From positions 1 to 6,281 of the forward strand of contig JAEXCG010000044.1 in NCBI GenBank assembly GCA_023402355.1: a stretch of DNA of 6,281 nt, given 5' to 3'. Under the pieces are notes generated by a model. That model searched no databases. It was not told where the DNA came from and saw only the letters and a list, made by a program, of their open reading frames with translations. The stretch is from Bacillota bacterium (GTDB taxonomy: Bacteria; Bacillota; Clostridia; Christensenellales; Aristaeellaceae). The position numbers and the translations under genes were made by a program. Below, piece by piece: positions 5,960 to 6,281 of this stretch (position 1 is its first letter; every line of letters starts with the position of its first letter).

Positions 5960-6281
5960 GCACCACCACCAAGCACGCGGTATACACGAAGAAGATGCAC
6001 GAGGAAGGCTACACCATCCTCATCCCCAACATGGCCGAAATCCACTTTGAGCTCGTCCGAAACGTGTTTGAGCTGTACGGCCACAAGACGGTGCTTTTGA
6101 CGAACAGCGGCCCGAACGTGGTGCAGGAGGGGCTCAAGTACGTCCACAACGACACCTGCTACCCGGCCCTGCTGGTCATCGGGCAGATGATGGACGCGCT
6201 TCACTCCGGCAAATACGACCTGCACAAGGTCGCGCTCATCATCACGCAGACGGGCGGCGGCTGCCGCGCGAGCAACTACAT
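5956..6281 (+). CDS. COG3581-like partner of the activase (HgdB-related), N-terminal fragment
   Basis: The gene starts at ATG 5956, overlapping the activase stop (ATGA), with GGGGAGG at 5941-5947 eight bases upstream. It is open to the window end, giving 108 codons. The visible sequence contains GYTILIPNMAEIHFEL (18-33), GLKYVHNDTCYPALLVIGQ (59-77) and TQTGGGCRASNY (97-108). These are hallmarks of COG3581, the family that accompanies or is fused to COG1924/COG3580 activases and is distantly related to the HgdB-type dehydratase subunits. Cys68 and Cys103 are candidate iron-sulfur ligands. I expect roughly 300 further residues beyond the window, by comparison with fused homologues. The likely role is the electron-accepting or catalytic partner of the upstream ATPase; its reaction is not known. 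Confidence 0.82.
   Translation, partial: MSTTTKHAVYTKKMHEEGYTILIPNMAEIHFELVRNVFELYGHKTVLLTNSGPNVVQEGLKYVHNDTCYPALLVIGQMMDALHSGKYDLHKVALIITQTGGGCRASNY

Overview
The window is about 60% GC and gene-dense, with start/stop overlaps between neighbouring genes and TTG start codons. Its protein families point to an anaerobic, high-GC member of the Bacillota, probably a Clostridia-type organism. These families are a YerB-like DUF3048 protein, a class A beta-lactamase-like serine hydrolase, a MarR regulator, and a giant 2-hydroxyacyl-CoA dehydratase activase-like protein with its partner. The taxonomic call is inference. I see no RNA genes, CRISPR arrays, insertion sequences or phage genes.

Left part (1-1240, + strand): the 3' end of a secreted beta-lactamase-fold hydrolase gene overlaps a complete DUF3048 gene through a TTGA start/stop junction. 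This looks like a small envelope operon. A convergent minus-strand gene (1269-2324) encodes a membrane-anchored SGNH-hydrolase-like protein. Only 28 bases separate the two stop codons, and no terminator lies between them. Each transcription direction instead has a good intrinsic-terminator shape inside the other gene: a + strand one at 1300-1333 and a minus-strand one at 780-817. The two mRNAs may therefore overlap tail to tail by about 550 bases.

Divergent control region (2325-2534): a minus-strand promoter with a perfect TATAAT serves the SGNH-like gene. A + strand promoter with another perfect TATAAT serves the right-hand operon.

Right part (2535-6281, + strand): marR-type regulator, then a 988-residue double-ASKHA activase with a C-terminal DUF2229/COG3580 region, then the first 108 codons of a COG3581-like protein cut by the window end. 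Both junctions are ATGA overlaps, so the three genes look translationally coupled. The activase carries two HgdC-like ATPase domains in one chain. Each has the pair of cysteines, 39 residues apart, that in homodimeric HgdC jointly bind one [4Fe-4S] cluster, so this protein is probably an intramolecular pseudo-dimer. The system is most likely an ATP-driven, low-potential electron-transfer machine under MarR control. Its substrate is unknown.
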